Shown: positions 1 to 9,851 of the stretch, piece by piece
Position numbering within the stretch: the stretch's first letter is position 1
How the letters are laid out: every line of letters starts with the position of its first letter
NCBI GenBank assembly: GCA_009712185.1
Contig: WASQ01000076.1
Coordinates: forward strand, 58,632 to 120,972
From: Telmatospirillum sp.
GTDB lineage: Bacteria > Pseudomonadota > Alphaproteobacteria > Rhodospirillales > Magnetospirillaceae
Direction: 5' to 3'
Length of the DNA: 62,341 nucleotides
Notes under the pieces: generated by a model
The model's input: only the letters and a program-made list of their open reading frames with translations
Databases searched by the model: none
Told to the model about the DNA's origin: nothing
Position numbers and translations under genes: made by a program

Positions 1-231
1 CCCCCACCCGCCCCCCCCCCCCCGCCCGCGGCGGACTCCGGCAGGGACGCCGGAGCCACTGTTTTTCCCCAATCCCGGTGGCACAGGCTTCCGCGCCTGT
101 GTTCTGTGTTTTCTTCTTTTGCGACGGCCCGGGGTGTCCCGTGATTTCCTAAAAGGATATTATCGGAGACATTGCCGATGACGGCTCCCGTCATCCTGTA
201 TCGCCGCAATCTAACATTTTGTTCCCTTGCG
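1..231. other. Non-coding start of window, C-rich tract
   Basis: No convincing gene is visible. The first 40 bases are a nearly pure C/G tract. A 20-bp hairpin (82-101) lies inside and is listed separately. The short open frames here have arginine/proline-rich translations typical of shadow frames in GC-rich repeats. Confidence 0.5.
82..101. repeat. CACAGGC-N6-GCCTGTG palindrome, copy 1
   Basis: A perfect 7-bp stem (CACAGGC/GCCTGTG) encloses the loop TTCCGC. The same stem with a related 6-nt loop recurs at 7163-7182 and 40900-40919, always outside genes. This is a small dispersed palindromic family. Function is unknown; a transcript-end or REP-like role is possible. Confidence 0.7.
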
Positions 232-366
232 AGTGGGGCCAAGCATCCGGGGGTGTGAAAAAATTCCACCAGTGGTTCCGGCGTCCCTGCCGGTGGTCCT
301 GCGAAGCCGGAGTTCAGAAATTCCGCCGCTTGCGCGTCGGCGGCGGGCAGGATGCTTGGCCCCACT
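232..366. repeat. Inverted-repeat-bounded element, copy A
   Basis: A 17-bp sequence beginning AGTGGGGCCAAG at 232-248 returns as its exact reverse complement at 350-366. The interior holds shorter palindromes and a CCGCCGCTT-type core shared with the elements at 388-491 and 28664-28827. It has no coding potential. It resembles a composite REP/BIME-type element, and it lies just before a fragment of the transposase class known to mobilise REPs. Confidence 0.7.
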
Positions 367-387
367 CGGGGGAGAGAACATAGCAGT

Positions 388-491
388 AGGAGTGGGGCGG
401 ACGTCCCGTCCGCCATTCGGCGAAAGCCGAAAAATCAGCATGTCCGCCGCTTCCGCGCCGAACGGCGGGCGGGACGCTTGGCCCCACTCCT
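388..491. repeat. Inverted-repeat-bounded element, copy B
   Basis: AGGAGTGGGGC (388-398) and its reverse complement (481-491) bound about 100 bp. Inside is a hairpin of the form TTCGGCG..AAGCCGAA plus the CCGCCGCTT core. The sequence running out of its right end (about 485-522) closely matches the reverse complement of the left end of the element at 28664. They share a CAGGGACTC block and the 14-bp end GTTGGATTTTGACC. The two are therefore members of one family in opposite orientation. Confidence 0.7.
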
Positions 492-509
492 GATTCAGGG
501 ACTCGTCTG

Positions 510-655
510 TTGGATTTTGACCGCTATCGTCTCCACGGCTATGTCGTGATGAACGATCACGTCCATGTCATCGTCACTCCGCTTGCCCCCTGGATGCTTG
601 CGGATCTGCTCCATTCCTGGAAATCGTTTACGGCCAACAGGTTCCAGCGGATGAC
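510..655 (+). pseudogene. REP-associated tyrosine transposase (RAYT) fragment
   Basis: The translation from about 510 contains YVVMNDHVHVIVTPL, the histidine (HUH) motif of the Y1/IS200-like transposase family. It is followed by LHSWKSFTANRFQRMTG, a stretch characteristic of RAYT proteins. Intact members are roughly 150-250 residues. Here only about 48 residues resemble the family. The N-terminal start region and the C-terminal part with the catalytic tyrosine are missing, and the reading frame then runs into unrelated residues. The fragment directly abuts the repeat elements, as expected if the enzyme once moved them. It is almost certainly inactive. Confidence 0.75.
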
Positions 656-675
656 GGGGCCGCCGTCCGGCGCGC

Positions 676-1380
676 CTATCTCCTCTTATCGGTCTTGCTG
701 CATCCGGCCACGACGGCGTCGCGCGTCACGCGGCCGTCGTGATTGTGATCCAGCCCGGCGAAAATCTCCTCCGCCTGCGCCATGAAATCGGCCGTGGTCA
801 CCTTGAAGTTCAAGGATTTGTCCGCCGACATCACCGGATCGGCCCGGGTGTCGACCTCGGGGCCGCGGAGCGCTCCAGGCAGCGGGCGCGAGGTGGTCCC
901 TCCTCTTGCCCGGTCATAGGGCGAGGGGGATGCCAGCGGGTCGTTGAGGGGGACCACCGGCGTCGACTGGGGCGCGTAGGGGGCGCGATAGTCGGACAGG
1001 GCGGCGGCGGTGACATAGCCGGCTTTGTGGCGATCCATCCGCTCGAACTGCTGACGCGCATCGGTCAGGAATTCCGTGCGGTCGATGACACCGTCATGGT
1101 TGGCGTCCACCCGGTCGAACCAGGCCGACATCGCCTCTTCGCAGGCCGGATGGCCTAGCGGTCCGCCGGACAGCGGTTCCGCATTGGGGCTGAACAGGAT
1201 CGGCCGGAGGGAAGGGGGGCGGACATGTTCCCGGCTGTCGCGTCCGGCGCAGCCGGCGATGGCTCCCGCCAGAAGAATCACTCCCAGCACCGCCATCCCC
1301 CGCGAGAGGCGGCGTCCTGTCCCCGGACAGGGCTGTGACGGGGCGGGAAAAGAGGGCTCCGGACGCAAAGTCATCTCCAT
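676..1380 (-). CDS. EF-hand domain lipoprotein
   Basis: A 234-residue protein. A hydrophobic segment ends in LAGAIAGC (about residues 36-43), which fits a lipobox, so the mature protein is probably anchored by a lipidated Cys. Two canonical calcium-binding EF-hand loops are visible: DANHDGVIDRTEF in the middle and DHNHDGRVTRDAV near the C-terminus. A degenerate third loop may lie between them (DRHKAGYVTAAAL). The linker is rich in Pro/Ser. The start is uncertain: the Met at 1296 would give a signal peptide with almost no basic n-region, so the longer form is kept. It is transcribed divergently from the sensory operon at 1668. The specific role is unknown; calcium binding at the periplasmic face is the family expectation. 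Confidence 0.75.
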   Translation of the reverse strand: MEMTLRPEPSFPAPSQPCPGTGRRLSRGMAVLGVILLAGAIAGCAGRDSREHVRPPSLRPILFSPNAEPLSGGPLGHPACEEAMSAWFDRVDANHDGVIDRTEFLTDARQQFERMDRHKAGYVTAAALSDYRAPYAPQSTPVVPLNDPLASPSPYDRARGGTTSRPLPGALRGPEVDTRADPVMSADKSLNFKVTTADFMAQAEEIFAGLDHNHDGRVTRDAVVAGCSKTDKRR

Positions 1381-1598
1381 GCACGCGGGGGGAGGGGGCG
1401 GGACCGGTGGCGGCGGCCGGATGGCGGTCCTTCAGGACATTAGCGGAATCGACTTTCACGCGTATAACGCCAAAACGGCCGTTTGGTAACAGATTATTTC
1501 AAAGAAGAGGACAACGGGAAACCGAAAGGGCAATCTTTTCAGATCGCTGGTCGGGCGCCGATCCGATTTGGAACGATCGATCTGCAACCGACGCAATA

Positions 1599-1627
1599 TT
1601 GACGATTGTCACAAATTTCCGCAAACT
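1599..1627 (+). promoter_or_regulatory. Possible promoter for the 1668-7126 operon
   Basis: TTGACG (1599-1604) lies 17 bp before CAAACT (1622-1627). It sits in a locally AT-richer patch about 40 bp upstream of the chosen start codon at 1668. The -10 match is weak, so this is only a candidate. Confidence 0.3.
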
Positions 1628-1667
1628 GGTCTGGCCACCACATTTGATCACGCGAAAGAACACCTGG

Positions 1668-2195
1668 ATGCTCCGCGCTTTTGCGGTTGGAACGCTTGTA
1701 CTGATGATGGCGCTGTGGCCGCAGTCAGGCAAGGCGACAACCTTGAACGAGCTCAAGGTGGAAGTGCGCGTGGTGGATTTTCTTCAGGATCCGCCGCGCG
1801 GCCGGACGCCGGTCGCCATTGTCTACGATCCCCAGATCAGGGCGTCGTTCGACGACGCCGTTGCCATGTTCATCCATCTCCAGGATCAGCGGGAAGGGGG
1901 GAAAGCGCAGCTGTTCCCGATCCTCACGGATGTGCGCACCCTGGCCGAACGTCCGGATGTTCGCATAGGTTTTATTGCTCAGGGCATGGAACAGCATTAC
2001 GGTCATATCTTCGACTATGCGCGGGATCACCACATGCTGACCATTTCCGCGGACCTGGGCTGCGTCCGCAAGGCGCAATGCATGGTCGGCGTGGCGGGGT
2101 CGCCCCGGGTCGAGGTGATAATCAGTCAACAGGCAGCGTCGGCGGGCGGTATCGCCTTCACCGAGGCATTCCGAATGATGGTGACGGAAAACTGA
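1668..2195 (+). CDS. YfiR/DUF4154-like periplasmic protein
   Basis: A 175-residue protein with a signal peptide (residues 1 to about 23, ending near SGKA). ATG 1668 was chosen because the predicted secretion signal begins there; the frame is open further upstream without such a feature. The mature part contains VAIVYDP early, a paired-Cys segment (CVRKAQC) and a conserved-looking tail AGGIAFTEAFRMM. It resembles the small YfiR-type proteins found before TonB-dependent receptors and sensor kinases in alphaproteobacteria. It is followed after 14 bp by the receptor gene and then by a hybrid kinase. It may act as a periplasmic accessory or signal protein for them. Family assignment is by pattern only. 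Confidence 0.55.
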   Translation: MLRAFAVGTLVLMMALWPQSGKATTLNELKVEVRVVDFLQDPPRGRTPVAIVYDPQIRASFDDAVAMFIHLQDQREGGKAQLFPILTDVRTLAERPDVRIGFIAQGMEQHYGHIFDYARDHHMLTISADLGCVRKAQCMVGVAGSPRVEVIISQQAASAGGIAFTEAFRMMVTEN

Positions 2196-2209
2196 CGATC
2201 CAGAGGCCC

Positions 2210-4174
2210 ATGGCATTTGCCGTCGCATGTCTCCTGGCGATCGCCCCTGCGGGCCGGTCCCGGGCGCAGGGCCTTGACTATCATGCCTACGAACAATTGT
2301 TCGGCGAACCGGTGACGGCCAGCGCCACCGGAAAGCCGGAACGGGTGTCCGAGACGCCGGTGCAGATGGACGTCATCACCGCCGAGGATATCCGGCGATC
2401 CGGTGTCCGCGACCTGCCGACGCTGTTGCGGCGGCTGGGCGCCGTCGATGTTCTCCGGGGATCCTCGACCATGGCCGATGTCGGGATCGGTGGTTTCATC
2501 CGGTCGTTGTCCAGTCGCGTGATGGTGACGATCAACGACCGGCCGGTTTATTCCGATCTGATGGGGGCGGTCCTGTGGCCAACGCTTGCCGTGGAACTGC
2601 CGGAGATCCGTCAGATCGAGGTGATCAAGGGGGCCCAGAGCGCCCTTTACGGTTTCAACGCGGTCGACGGCGTCATCAATATCGTCACCTTCGCGCCCGA
2701 CACCGATCCCGTGAACGTTGTTCAGGCCCGGATCGGCAATCATGCGCGGCGGGACGGCACCGCCATCGCCTCGATCGGTCTGGGAGAGGGGAGAGGCATC
2801 CGCCTGACCGCCGCCACCGATCATGCCGGCGATTCGGGGCTGGTGGTCCGCACCCCGCTGGACGCCGCCTTCCGCAAGGATCCGAACCGGCGGTCCTTCG
2901 CCTTCGACGGACGCTGGTCCTTCACCGACGGCGGTGCCGCCCGGATCGGCGCTTCCCATACCGACGTGACGGACCGGACCGTCGCCTACAACGCCTATTT
3001 CGAGGCGCGGGTCGTCACCGACGTGGTGGAGGCCTCCTACGCCCGCGACAGCGCCGTCGGCCACTGGAGCGCCGATCTGTCCTATACCAGCATGGATCTG
3101 CCCTGGGTCGCCTCCGAACCCACCGGCCAGCAGACCAACCGTGACCGCCTTCTTGACATCCGTCTGTCGGATCTCTTCAAGCTGGGCGCCGACGACAGTT
3201 TCCGGCTGGGCTCTGAGATCCGCCATGACGCGCTGACGTCGAGCAATCTCCAGGGCGGCACCCTGACGGGCGACCTTCTGGCCGGGTCGGTGATGTGGCA
3301 GCACCGTTTTTCGCCGGACTGGTCGATGGTCAACGCCGCCCGGTTCGATCATGACGCCCTGGGCCGAAGCGGACCGGGCGGAAGGGTCGATCTGTTCGGC
3401 AACCAGGCGTTCGATCGCGCTGTGATGGGAACCAGCGTGAACAGCGCCCTGGTCGGCAGAATCACCGGGGAGGACACGCTCCGGCTGGCGTTCGGTCGCG
3501 GTCTGAAGCTGCCGTCGCTGACCAATTTCGGTCTGCCGGTCCGGTTCCTGCCCCGCTACTCCAACAGTCTGCTGTCGGAAAATCCCAATCTGCCGGCCGC
3601 GTCGGTCGATGACCTGCGGCTGGCCTGGGACCATGCGCTGGACGGCGGGGCAACGGTGGCCCGTCTGGCCCTGTTTCATGATGCGACGTCGAAGACCGTG
3701 GGGCCGGTCGCCGCCGTGGTGGCCGGCCGGCCCGTCCTGATGACGGCGTCGACCGCCGGCGTGGTGACAAACGGGATGGAGCTCGGCCTGCTCCATCGCG
3801 CGCGCCGGGGATGGACCTGGCAGGCCAATTACACGCTGGACCGACTGCACGAACATCGGGACCAGGGGCTGCGCGACAGCCTGCCCGAACATAAAATCAA
3901 TCTGGAGGCCGGATATGCCTGGGAGGACTGGCAGGCCGGACTGGCCGCCGCCTATCGCTCCCCGACCCGGGGGCTCGTCCTGCAGGCCGGTCCCCGTCCG
4001 ATCGTCACCGTCGGCAACATCAAGGCCCACAGCGAGCTGTCGCCCCATGTCGCCTGGCAGGCTGGCGACAATGTCCGTGTCGACCTGACCGCGGAGAACC
4101 TCTGGCCTTATCAAGATACGCTGCTCCAGAAGATGGATACGCGGTATTATTTGTCAATTACCATTAGCTATTGA
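2210..4174 (+). CDS. TonB-dependent receptor
   Basis: A 654-residue outer-membrane receptor. It has an N-terminal signal peptide (to about SRAQG), a TonB-box-like segment (EPVTASATGKPERV), a plug domain (about residues 45-160, with VITAEDIRRSG and the GAQSALYGFNAVDGVINIVT block), and then a beta-barrel with alternating aromatic and polar strands. It ends in ITISY with a terminal aromatic residue, as expected for barrel assembly. ATG 2210 has AGAGG just upstream and follows the preceding stop by 14 bp. The substrate is not evident. The partner kinase downstream suggests that ligand binding or uptake is coupled to signalling. It is slightly short for a siderophore receptor, closer to BtuB/colicin-receptor size. 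Confidence 0.9.
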   Translation: MAFAVACLLAIAPAGRSRAQGLDYHAYEQLFGEPVTASATGKPERVSETPVQMDVITAEDIRRSGVRDLPTLLRRLGAVDVLRGSSTMADVGIGGFIRSLSSRVMVTINDRPVYSDLMGAVLWPTLAVELPEIRQIEVIKGAQSALYGFNAVDGVINIVTFAPDTDPVNVVQARIGNHARRDGTAIASIGLGEGRGIRLTAATDHAGDSGLVVRTPLDAAFRKDPNRRSFAFDGRWSFTDGGAARIGASHTDVTDRTVAYNAYFEARVVTDVVEASYARDSAVGHWSADLSYTSMDLPWVASEPTGQQTNRDRLLDIRLSDLFKLGADDSFRLGSEIRHDALTSSNLQGGTLTGDLLAGSVMWQHRFSPDWSMVNAARFDHDALGRSGPGGRVDLFGNQAFDRAVMGTSVNSALVGRITGEDTLRLAFGRGLKLPSLTNFGLPVRFLPRYSNSLLSENPNLPAASVDDLRLAWDHALDGGATVARLALFHDATSKTVGPVAAVVAGRPVLMTASTAGVVTNGMELGLLHRARRGWTWQANYTLDRLHEHRDQGLRDSLPEHKINLEAGYAWEDWQAGLAAAYRSPTRGLVLQAGPRPIVTVGNIKAHSELSPHVAWQAGDNVRVDLTAENLWPYQDTLLQKMDTRYYLSITISY

Positions 4175-4180
4175 GATAAG

Positions 4181-7126
4181 ATGGATCAACCTAGAGGCGA
4201 TCATTCCGATGGCCCCTCCCCCATGCCGTCCAAGGCGCGGGGCTCCTCCGGGCTGCCGGGCTGGCTGGCGCCGGACGAGTTGTTCTCGCGCCGGCGCCTG
4301 TTGTTCGCCCTGCGTGTCGGATTGCTGCCGGCCATCGTGCTGGCCTTCGTCGGTCTGTTGTTCCAAGTGGGCAGTTCGGTCCTGCGCAATCAGGAAACCG
4401 TGATGAAGGCGGTGGTTGAGACCGACCTGGAGAGTATTTCCCGGTTGGCCGAGATCAACAACCGCCTTCAGGCGACCAATGCCGAGATCTATCGGCTGAT
4501 GACCCTGGTCGCGGCCCATGAACGGGTTCCGGATCTGCGCGACAGGGTCGACGGGTTCAGCCGGCGGATCGACAAGATCATCGTTGATCTGCACGATTAC
4601 AGCGAACGCGAGCCGGCCGCCGCCAAACAGGTCTCGATCGACGAATTCGTGCGCAATCTGGAACTCTACAAGGGCGCGATCCTGTGGGTGGGATCGATGC
4701 TGGAGATCGATTTCCCGAGCGCTGTCGCGTTCATCACGCCGTTCAACCAGCATATCGACCGCATGAGCGCGCAGCTCACCAAGATCATCGCCGTCTCGTC
4801 GGAGAAGGCCAACGACCGGGCGGTCGCGGCCGCCAACGAACTGCACCAGGTCGCCAACGACTATATGATCGGGTCCGTCGCGGTCTGTCTTCTGGTGTCG
4901 ATTTTCACCTGGCGCATGGGCAAGCGGCAGGAACGGCTGTTCATGACCACCGTGCAGCTTGAGCGCATGGTGGCGGAACGCACCAACGATCTGTTCTCCG
5001 CCAAGGAGCAGGCGGAAGCCGCCACCCAGGCGAAATCCCAGTTCCTGGCCGCCATGAGCCATGAGATCCGCACACCGATGAACGGCGTGATGACCATGGC
5101 GAAGCTCCTGCATCAGACCAATCTCGACGCTGAGCAGGACGGCATGGCCTCGGTGATTCTGGAATCCGCCGGCGCGCTTCTGACCATCATCAACGACATC
5201 CTCGATTTTTCGAAGATCGAGGCCGGGAAGATGGAACTTGAGCACTCCCCCTTCTCACTGGTGGCGCTGGTCGAGGAGGCGGCCGAGCTGCTGATGCCGA
5301 AGGCCGAGGAAAAACGCCTGAAGCTGGCCTCCTGCATCGACCCGGGCGCCCCCGACCATTTCCTGGGCGACCAGATCCGCCTGCGCCAGATCCTGCTCAA
5401 CATGATCGGCAACGCCGTCAAATTCACCAAGACCGGTCATGTGCTGGTGGAGGCCACGGTGGACCGGCGTCCCGACGGGGCGACGATCCGCTTCGAGATC
5501 GCCGACACAGGGATCGGCATTACCGAAGAACAGCAGCGCCGGTTGTTCCAGCCGTTCGAGCAGGCCGACAGTTCGACCGCCCGCCGCTTCGGCGGCACCG
5601 GACTGGGCCTGTCGATCTGCCGGCGGCTGGTGGAACTGATGGGGGGCGAGATCGGGCTCACGTCCGAACCCGGCCGCGGGTCGCTGTTCTGGTTTTCGGT
5701 TCCCTGCGCCCTGGCGCCGGAGCCCGAGCAGGAGCAGGAACGTCCCCTGACGGGTCTCACCGTTCTGGTGGCCGAGGACGATCCCGATGTGGCGGCCATC
5801 TGGCGTCGCTATCTCGACTTTCACGATGTGCGGACCGACGTCGAGACCTCGGCGGCGGGCGTGCTGGCCGCCGGCCGGGCGGCGGCGGCCCGCGGCGCCC
5901 CCTACGACTTCGTTCTGGGCGACAGCGAACTGGGCGGCGGCTCCACCATCGATCTTGGATCGACCCTGTTGCATGACCCGGTTTTCGGCGGTGTGCGGCC
6001 CCTGCTGGTGGCGTCCCGGGCGCAGCGTTCGACCTGTCCAGAGGCCATCCGGCGCGGGTTCGTGCGGACTATCACCAAGCCGGTTCGCCGGACCGCTCTT
6101 TCCCTGACCATGGCTGCGGCCGCCGGCCGCAGGCTCGGGATCTCCGACCGGCCGGCGCCGGAGGAGCGGGAGGCCCAGCATCTGTCCTGGGGAAAACCTT
6201 CCCGGGAGGAGGCGGAGGCCGCCGGCGCCCTGATCCTGGTGGCGGAGGACAATCCGACCAATCAGCTGGTGATGCAAAAGCTGATGGACCGGCTGGGCTA
6301 TGTCATCGATCTGGCCGGCAACGGTCATGTCGTCCTCGACAAGCTGCGCGACCGCCGCTATGGCTTGCTGATTGCCGATTGTCACATGCCGGAAATGGAT
6401 GGTTACGACCTGACAACCCGCATCCGCGCTCAGGAATCGGAGACCGGCGAGCATCTGCCGATTGTTGCCCTGACCGGCGATGCCCTGGTGGGGGCGGCTC
6501 AATATTGCTTCGACGTCGGCATGGACGACTATCTCAGCAAACCGGTGGTGATCGAACTGCTGGACGCGACCATCCAGCGCTGGCTGCCGGTGGCGGCGAC
6601 CCTGCGCCGCGCCCCTTCTCCAGTCCCGTCCGCGTCTCAAGTCCCGTCGCGGGATCCGTCGCCTGTGCCGGGGGAGGCCCCGTCCGCCACGATTGCCTCC
6701 GTCATGCCATTCCCCGGCGGTGAGGGGGGGCGCCTGGGGGGCGCGCCTCTGGCGCCGAAATCTGCGCCCGTGGCCGATCCGGCCTGTCTGGTCGAGGCTT
6801 TCGGCGGGTTCACCGACGACGCCCTGGCGTTGCTGGATCAGTTTTTCGGCAGCGCCCAGGCGGATATCGCGGGGGTGCGCGACGCCCTGTCCCGGGGGGA
6901 TGGCGCCGATGCGCGCAAGACCGCGCATCATGCGGCCAGCGGTGCCCGCAGCATCGGCGCCGTGGAGTTCGGCGTCCTTTGCTCCTCGATCGAGCGGGCC
7001 CTGGCCGACGGATATGGTGTCGAGGATCTGGTCAAACAGCTTCCCCCGACCCTTGACCGCGCCCGCCAGGGATTCGACGCTCTCATCCTGTCCGACCGCG
7101 CCCAGCAGTGGGAACAGCCCGCCTGA
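4181..7126 (+). CDS. Hybrid sensor histidine kinase (HK-REC-REC-Hpt)
   Basis: A 981-residue BarA-like phosphorelay protein. It has TM1 (about 41-62), a periplasmic helical sensor region (about 65-228), TM2 (about 229-246), a short coiled linker, and a HisKA domain with [11 protein letters not shown] (phospho-His294). The HATPase domain shows NAVKFT, DTGIGI and GTGLGLSI. Two receiver domains follow (acceptor Asp581 in LGDSEL; Asp733 in [11 protein letters not shown]), then a Pro/Ser-rich linker (about 810-865) and a C-terminal Hpt domain with candidate His916. In the Hpt motif the usual Lys and Gly after the His are replaced ([10 protein letters not shown]). The start lies 6 bp after the receptor stop, so the genes are probably one operon. 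No DNA-binding output domain is present; a separate response regulator elsewhere is expected. Confidence 0.93.
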   Translation: MDQPRGDHSDGPSPMPSKARGSSGLPGWLAPDELFSRRRLLFALRVGLLPAIVLAFVGLLFQVGSSVLRNQETVMKAVVETDLESISRLAEINNRLQATNAEIYRLMTLVAAHERVPDLRDRVDGFSRRIDKIIVDLHDYSEREPAAAKQVSIDEFVRNLELYKGAILWVGSMLEIDFPSAVAFITPFNQHIDRMSAQLTKIIAVSSEKANDRAVAAANELHQVANDYMIGSVAVCLLVSIFTWRMGKRQERLFMTTVQLERMVAERTNDLFSAKEQAEAATQAKSQFLAAMSHEIRTPMNGVMTMAKLLHQTNLDAEQDGMASVILESAGALLTIINDILDFSKIEAGKMELEHSPFSLVALVEEAAELLMPKAEEKRLKLASCIDPGAPDHFLGDQIRLRQILLNMIGNAVKFTKTGHVLVEATVDRRPDGATIRFEIADTGIGITEEQQRRLFQPFEQADSSTARRFGGTGLGLSICRRLVELMGGEIGLTSEPGRGSLFWFSVPCALAPEPEQEQERPLTGLTVLVAEDDPDVAAIWRRYLDFHDVRTDVETSAAGVLAAGRAAAARGAPYDFVLGDSELGGGSTIDLGSTLLHDPVFGGVRPLLVASRAQRSTCPEAIRRGFVRTITKPVRRTALSLTMAAAAGRRLGISDRPAPEEREAQHLSWGKPSREEAEAAGALILVAEDNPTNQLVMQKLMDRLGYVIDLAGNGHVVLDKLRDRRYGLLIADCHMPEMDGYDLTTRIRAQESETGEHLPIVALTGDALVGAAQYCFDVGMDDYLSKPVVIELLDATIQRWLPVAATLRRAPSPVPSASQVPSRDPSPVPGEAPSATIASVMPFPGGEGGRLGGAPLAPKSAPVADPACLVEAFGGFTDDALALLDQFFGSAQADIAGVRDALSRGDGADARKTAHHAASGARSIGAVEFGVLCSSIERALADGYGVEDLVKQLPPTLDRARQGFDALILSDRAQQWEQPA

Positions 7127-7140
7127 GCCGGGTTTGCCGG

Positions 7141-7182
7141 CTCCGGCGCCGGAGTCTTTCCCCACAGGCGCGGAGGCCTGTG
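7141..7182. terminator. Tandem hairpins between convergent genes
   Basis: CTCCGGCGCCGGAG (7141-7154) is a perfect palindrome followed by TCTTTC. A second hairpin, CACAGGC-GCGGAG-GCCTGTG, follows at 7163-7182 (copy 2 of the dispersed palindrome family). They lie between the end of the kinase gene and the end of the convergent fcl gene, where a bidirectional terminator would be useful. The U-tract is poor, so termination is inferred. Confidence 0.4.
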
Positions 7183-7216
7183 CTCCTGGAATTGGAATCG
7201 TCCCCGACGGAGTTCG

Positions 7217-8194
7217 CTACTCCTTCTGGGGCCGGCCGCCGCGCACGCCTTTGCCCGACAGGCGGTCGAGATACCAGCGATAGGTGCTGTCCAGCCCCTC
7301 CTCCAGGGGAATGCGGCTTTTCCAGCCCAGGGCGGCAAGCCGGTCCACGTTCAGCACCTTGCGCGGGGTGCCGTCCGGCTTGTCGGTATCGAACTCGAAG
7401 CGTCCCTCGAACCCGACCACCCGGGCGATCGCCTCGGCCAGACCCCGGATGGTGATCTCGACACCGGTGCCGACATTGACCGGCGCCTCCTCGTCATAGC
7501 TGCGCAGCAGGAAAACGCAGGCGTCGGCCAGATCGTCGACATGAAGGAACTCGCGACTGGGGGTCCCGCTGCCCCAGATGGTGACGCTGTCCTGTCCCTC
7601 GGCGCGGGCGCTGTGGATCTTGGACATCAGCGCCGGCAGCACATGGCTGTTGGCAAGGTCGAAATTATCCTCCGGCCCGTAAAGATTGGTGGGCATGGCG
7701 GAGATGAAGGCGCTGCCATACTGGCGCCGGTAGGCCTGGCACAGCTTGATGCCGGCGATTTTGGCGATGGCGTACCATTCATTGGTGGGTTCCAGCGGGC
7801 CGGTCAGCAACGCGTCCTCATCGATCGGCTGCGGGGCGAGACGCGGATAGATGCAGGACGATCCCAGGAACAGCAGCTTTGTCACGCGGGTGCGGCGCGA
7901 GGCCTCGATGATGTTCTGCTCGATCGCAAGATTGTCATAGAGGAATTCGGCCGGGCGGGTGGCATTGGCCTGAATGCCGCCCACGGTGGCGGCGGCGACC
8001 ACCACCACTTCGGGCCGCATCCGGTCCATCCAGTTTTCCACCGCCTGCTGGCGGCGCAGATCGACCTCTTCGCGGCCCACCGTCAGGACGCCGCAGGGTT
8101 CGCGCGACAGGCGGCGCACGATGGCCGATCCGACCATGCCGCGATGGCCGGCGACCCAGACACGCTTGCCGGAAAGATCGAACGCCTCACTCAT
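7217..8194 (-). CDS. fcl: GDP-L-fucose synthase
   Basis: A 325-residue short-chain dehydrogenase/epimerase that converts GDP-4-keto-6-deoxymannose to GDP-L-fucose with NADPH. It shows the Rossmann motif GHRGMVGS near the N-terminus, FLGSSCIYP with the catalytic Ser, [11 protein letters not shown] with the catalytic Tyr and Lys, and [11 protein letters not shown], which is characteristic of this enzyme. Length is normal for the family. The start overlaps the end of gmd by 8 bp, indicating translational coupling, so the pair makes GDP-fucose from GDP-mannose. GDP-mannose can be supplied by manC and the mutase at 27241-30298. Confidence 0.95.
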   Translation of the reverse strand: MSEAFDLSGKRVWVAGHRGMVGSAIVRRLSREPCGVLTVGREEVDLRRQQAVENWMDRMRPEVVVVAAATVGGIQANATRPAEFLYDNLAIEQNIIEASRRTRVTKLLFLGSSCIYPRLAPQPIDEDALLTGPLEPTNEWYAIAKIAGIKLCQAYRRQYGSAFISAMPTNLYGPEDNFDLANSHVLPALMSKIHSARAEGQDSVTIWGSGTPSREFLHVDDLADACVFLLRSYDEEAPVNVGTGVEITIRGLAEAIARVVGFEGRFEFDTDKPDGTPRKVLNVDRLAALGWKSRIPLEEGLDSTYRWYLDRLSGKGVRGGRPQKE

Positions 8195-9260
8195 GATCGA
8201 TTCCCCGCGCCTTGGCTTCGGCCGCCACGGTCTTCAGGTCCGCCCGGACCATTTCGGCGACCAGATCCCTGAATCCGGTGGTATGGCGCCAACCCAGTCT
8301 TTCATGCGCCTTGGAGGGATCGCCCAGCAGCAGATCGACCTCGGTGGGTCGGAAGTAACGCGGATCGATCGCCACCAGTTGCGCCCCGGTGGCCTCATCC
8401 AGCCCCTGTTCCTCCACGCCGGTTCCCTTCCAGACGATCGCGCGTCCGACCTCGGCGAAGGCCAGTTCGATGAAGTCCCGCACCGAGTGGGTCTCCCCGG
8501 TTGCCAGAACATAATCGTCGGGCGTCTCCTGTTGGAGGATTCGCCACATGCCCTCGACATAGTCGCGGGCATGGCCCCAGTCGCGGCGGGAATCGATATT
8601 GCCGATGAACAGGGTCTTTTGCAGCCCGAGATGGATCGCCGCCACGGCGCGGCTGATCTTGCGGGTGACGAAGGTTTCGCCGCGGATCGGGCTTTCATGG
8701 TTGAACAGGATGCCGTTGCTGGCATGCAGGCCGTAGGCCTCGCGGTAGTTCACCGTGATCCAGTAGCCGTATAATTTGGCGGCGGCATAGGGGCTGCGCG
8801 GGTAGAACGGCGTCTTTTCGGTCTGTGGGGTCTCGCGGACCTTGCCGAACAGCTCGGACGTCGAGGCCTGGTAAAACCGCGTCACCTTTTCGAGCCCCAG
8901 GATGCGGATCGCCTCCAGAAGGCGCAGTGTTCCCAGGCCGTCGGCGTTGGCGGTGTATTCCGGCGTCTCGAAGCTGACCTGGACATGGCTTTGCGCCGCC
9001 AGATTATAGATCTCGTCGGGGCGGACCTCCTGCACCAGCCGGATCAGATTGGTGGCGTCGGTCATGTCGCCGTAATGCAGATGGAACCGGACGTCGCTCT
9101 CGTGGGGATCCTGATAAAGGTGATCGACCCTCTGGGTGTTGAACGACGACGACCGCCGCTTGACGCCATGGACGACATAGCCCTTGCCCAGCAGAAGCTC
9201 CGCCAGATAAGCGCCGTCCTGTCCGGTGATCCCGGTAATCAATGCTGTCCTGGCAGCCAT
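8187..9260 (-). CDS. gmd: GDP-mannose 4,6-dehydratase
   Basis: A 357-residue NADP-dependent sugar dehydratase. It shows the nucleotide-binding motif [27 protein letters not shown], the catalytic Thr/Ser region [10 protein letters not shown], and the Tyr-x3-Lys pair in [12 protein letters not shown]. It catalyses the first step from GDP-mannose to GDP-fucose, or to another 6-deoxyhexose if other enzymes compete. Length and motifs match the family throughout. It is first in a two-gene operon with fcl. Confidence 0.96.
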   Translation of the reverse strand: MAARTALITGITGQDGAYLAELLLGKGYVVHGVKRRSSSFNTQRVDHLYQDPHESDVRFHLHYGDMTDATNLIRLVQEVRPDEIYNLAAQSHVQVSFETPEYTANADGLGTLRLLEAIRILGLEKVTRFYQASTSELFGKVRETPQTEKTPFYPRSPYAAAKLYGYWITVNYREAYGLHASNGILFNHESPIRGETFVTRKISRAVAAIHLGLQKTLFIGNIDSRRDWGHARDYVEGMWRILQQETPDDYVLATGETHSVRDFIELAFAEVGRAIVWKGTGVEEQGLDEATGAQLVAIDPRYFRPTEVDLLLGDPSKAHERLGWRHTTGFRDLVAEMVRADLKTVAAEAKARGIDHE

Positions 9261-9415
9261 CTTCGTCCCTAAACCAGCACCTGTTGAAAAACGGAGGCCA
9301 GGATGCGTCGTCGGCCCCGAAATGTCGATTGCCGTTTTCGGGGGGAGGGCGGCCCGTCTCCTGCCGCCCCGGGGGCGCGGGGTTCATCCTGGTCAATCGG
9401 GCCACAGTTGATAGA

Positions 9416-9844
9416 ATGACGCTCTTTTCACTGACGGGGTTGCAAGGGGTGCTAGGAAGAGGTCTCAATCCCGCGCGGTTCGTGGCGCTGCTCGACGAAT
9501 TCCGCCAGAAGGTTTCCCAGGAACGGATTGCGGCCCGGATTCAGGAAGTGTCCCAGGACGAGCTGATTGCCCTGGTGAAGCTGCATAGCGAGTTGAAGGC
9601 CCGCTATCTGGTCTCTGTCCTGGACCTGATCGCGCCCAATCTCACCGACCTGGAAGGAACGGTGGCGGAGGCGCGCCGCTATCGCGAACTGGCCGAAGAG
9701 GTCGACAGGGGCGTGAAGGCGGTGGTCGATGGCGTGGTAACGCGCGAAATCGCCATGGCCGGCCTGGAGTTCGGCCGCGAATTCTCTCCGGACATCGAAG
9801 CCGCCATCAACGCCTTCATCGCGGAGAATACGGAGGAGGAGTGA
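9416..9844 (+). CDS. Conserved hypothetical, helical, 142 aa
   Basis: I do not recognise the family. The 142-residue protein looks soluble and strongly helical. It is rich in Glu, Ala and Leu, with amphipathic stretches around residues 20-60 and 75-105, and has no Cys, signal peptide or membrane segment. It ends in an acidic tail (ENTEEE). ATG 9416 was chosen because the frame upstream reads through the gmd promoter region. It stands alone between the divergent gmd gene and the convergent membrane-protein gene. The codon pattern (strong third-position G/C) supports a real gene. A link to the surface locus is only positional. Confidence 0.6.
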   Translation: MTLFSLTGLQGVLGRGLNPARFVALLDEFRQKVSQERIAARIQEVSQDELIALVKLHSELKARYLVSVLDLIAPNLTDLEGTVAEARRYRELAEEVDRGVKAVVDGVVTREIAMAGLEFGREFSPDIEAAINAFIAENTEEE

Positions 9845-9851
9845 GCCCCGG

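Noticed and set aside
1335-1667. N-terminal extension of the YfiR-like protein
   Set aside because: The upstream in-frame residues are Arg/Gly-rich filler overlapping the divergent lipoprotein start. The signal peptide begins at 1668.
2126-4114. A 662-codon antisense frame over the TonB receptor
   Set aside because: The receptor frame has a signal peptide, plug and barrel. The antisense translation is Gln/Arg/Gly-rich with no motif.
5255-7165. A 636-codon antisense frame over the hybrid kinase
   Set aside because: The kinase frame carries all phosphorelay motifs, and the antisense frame has none.
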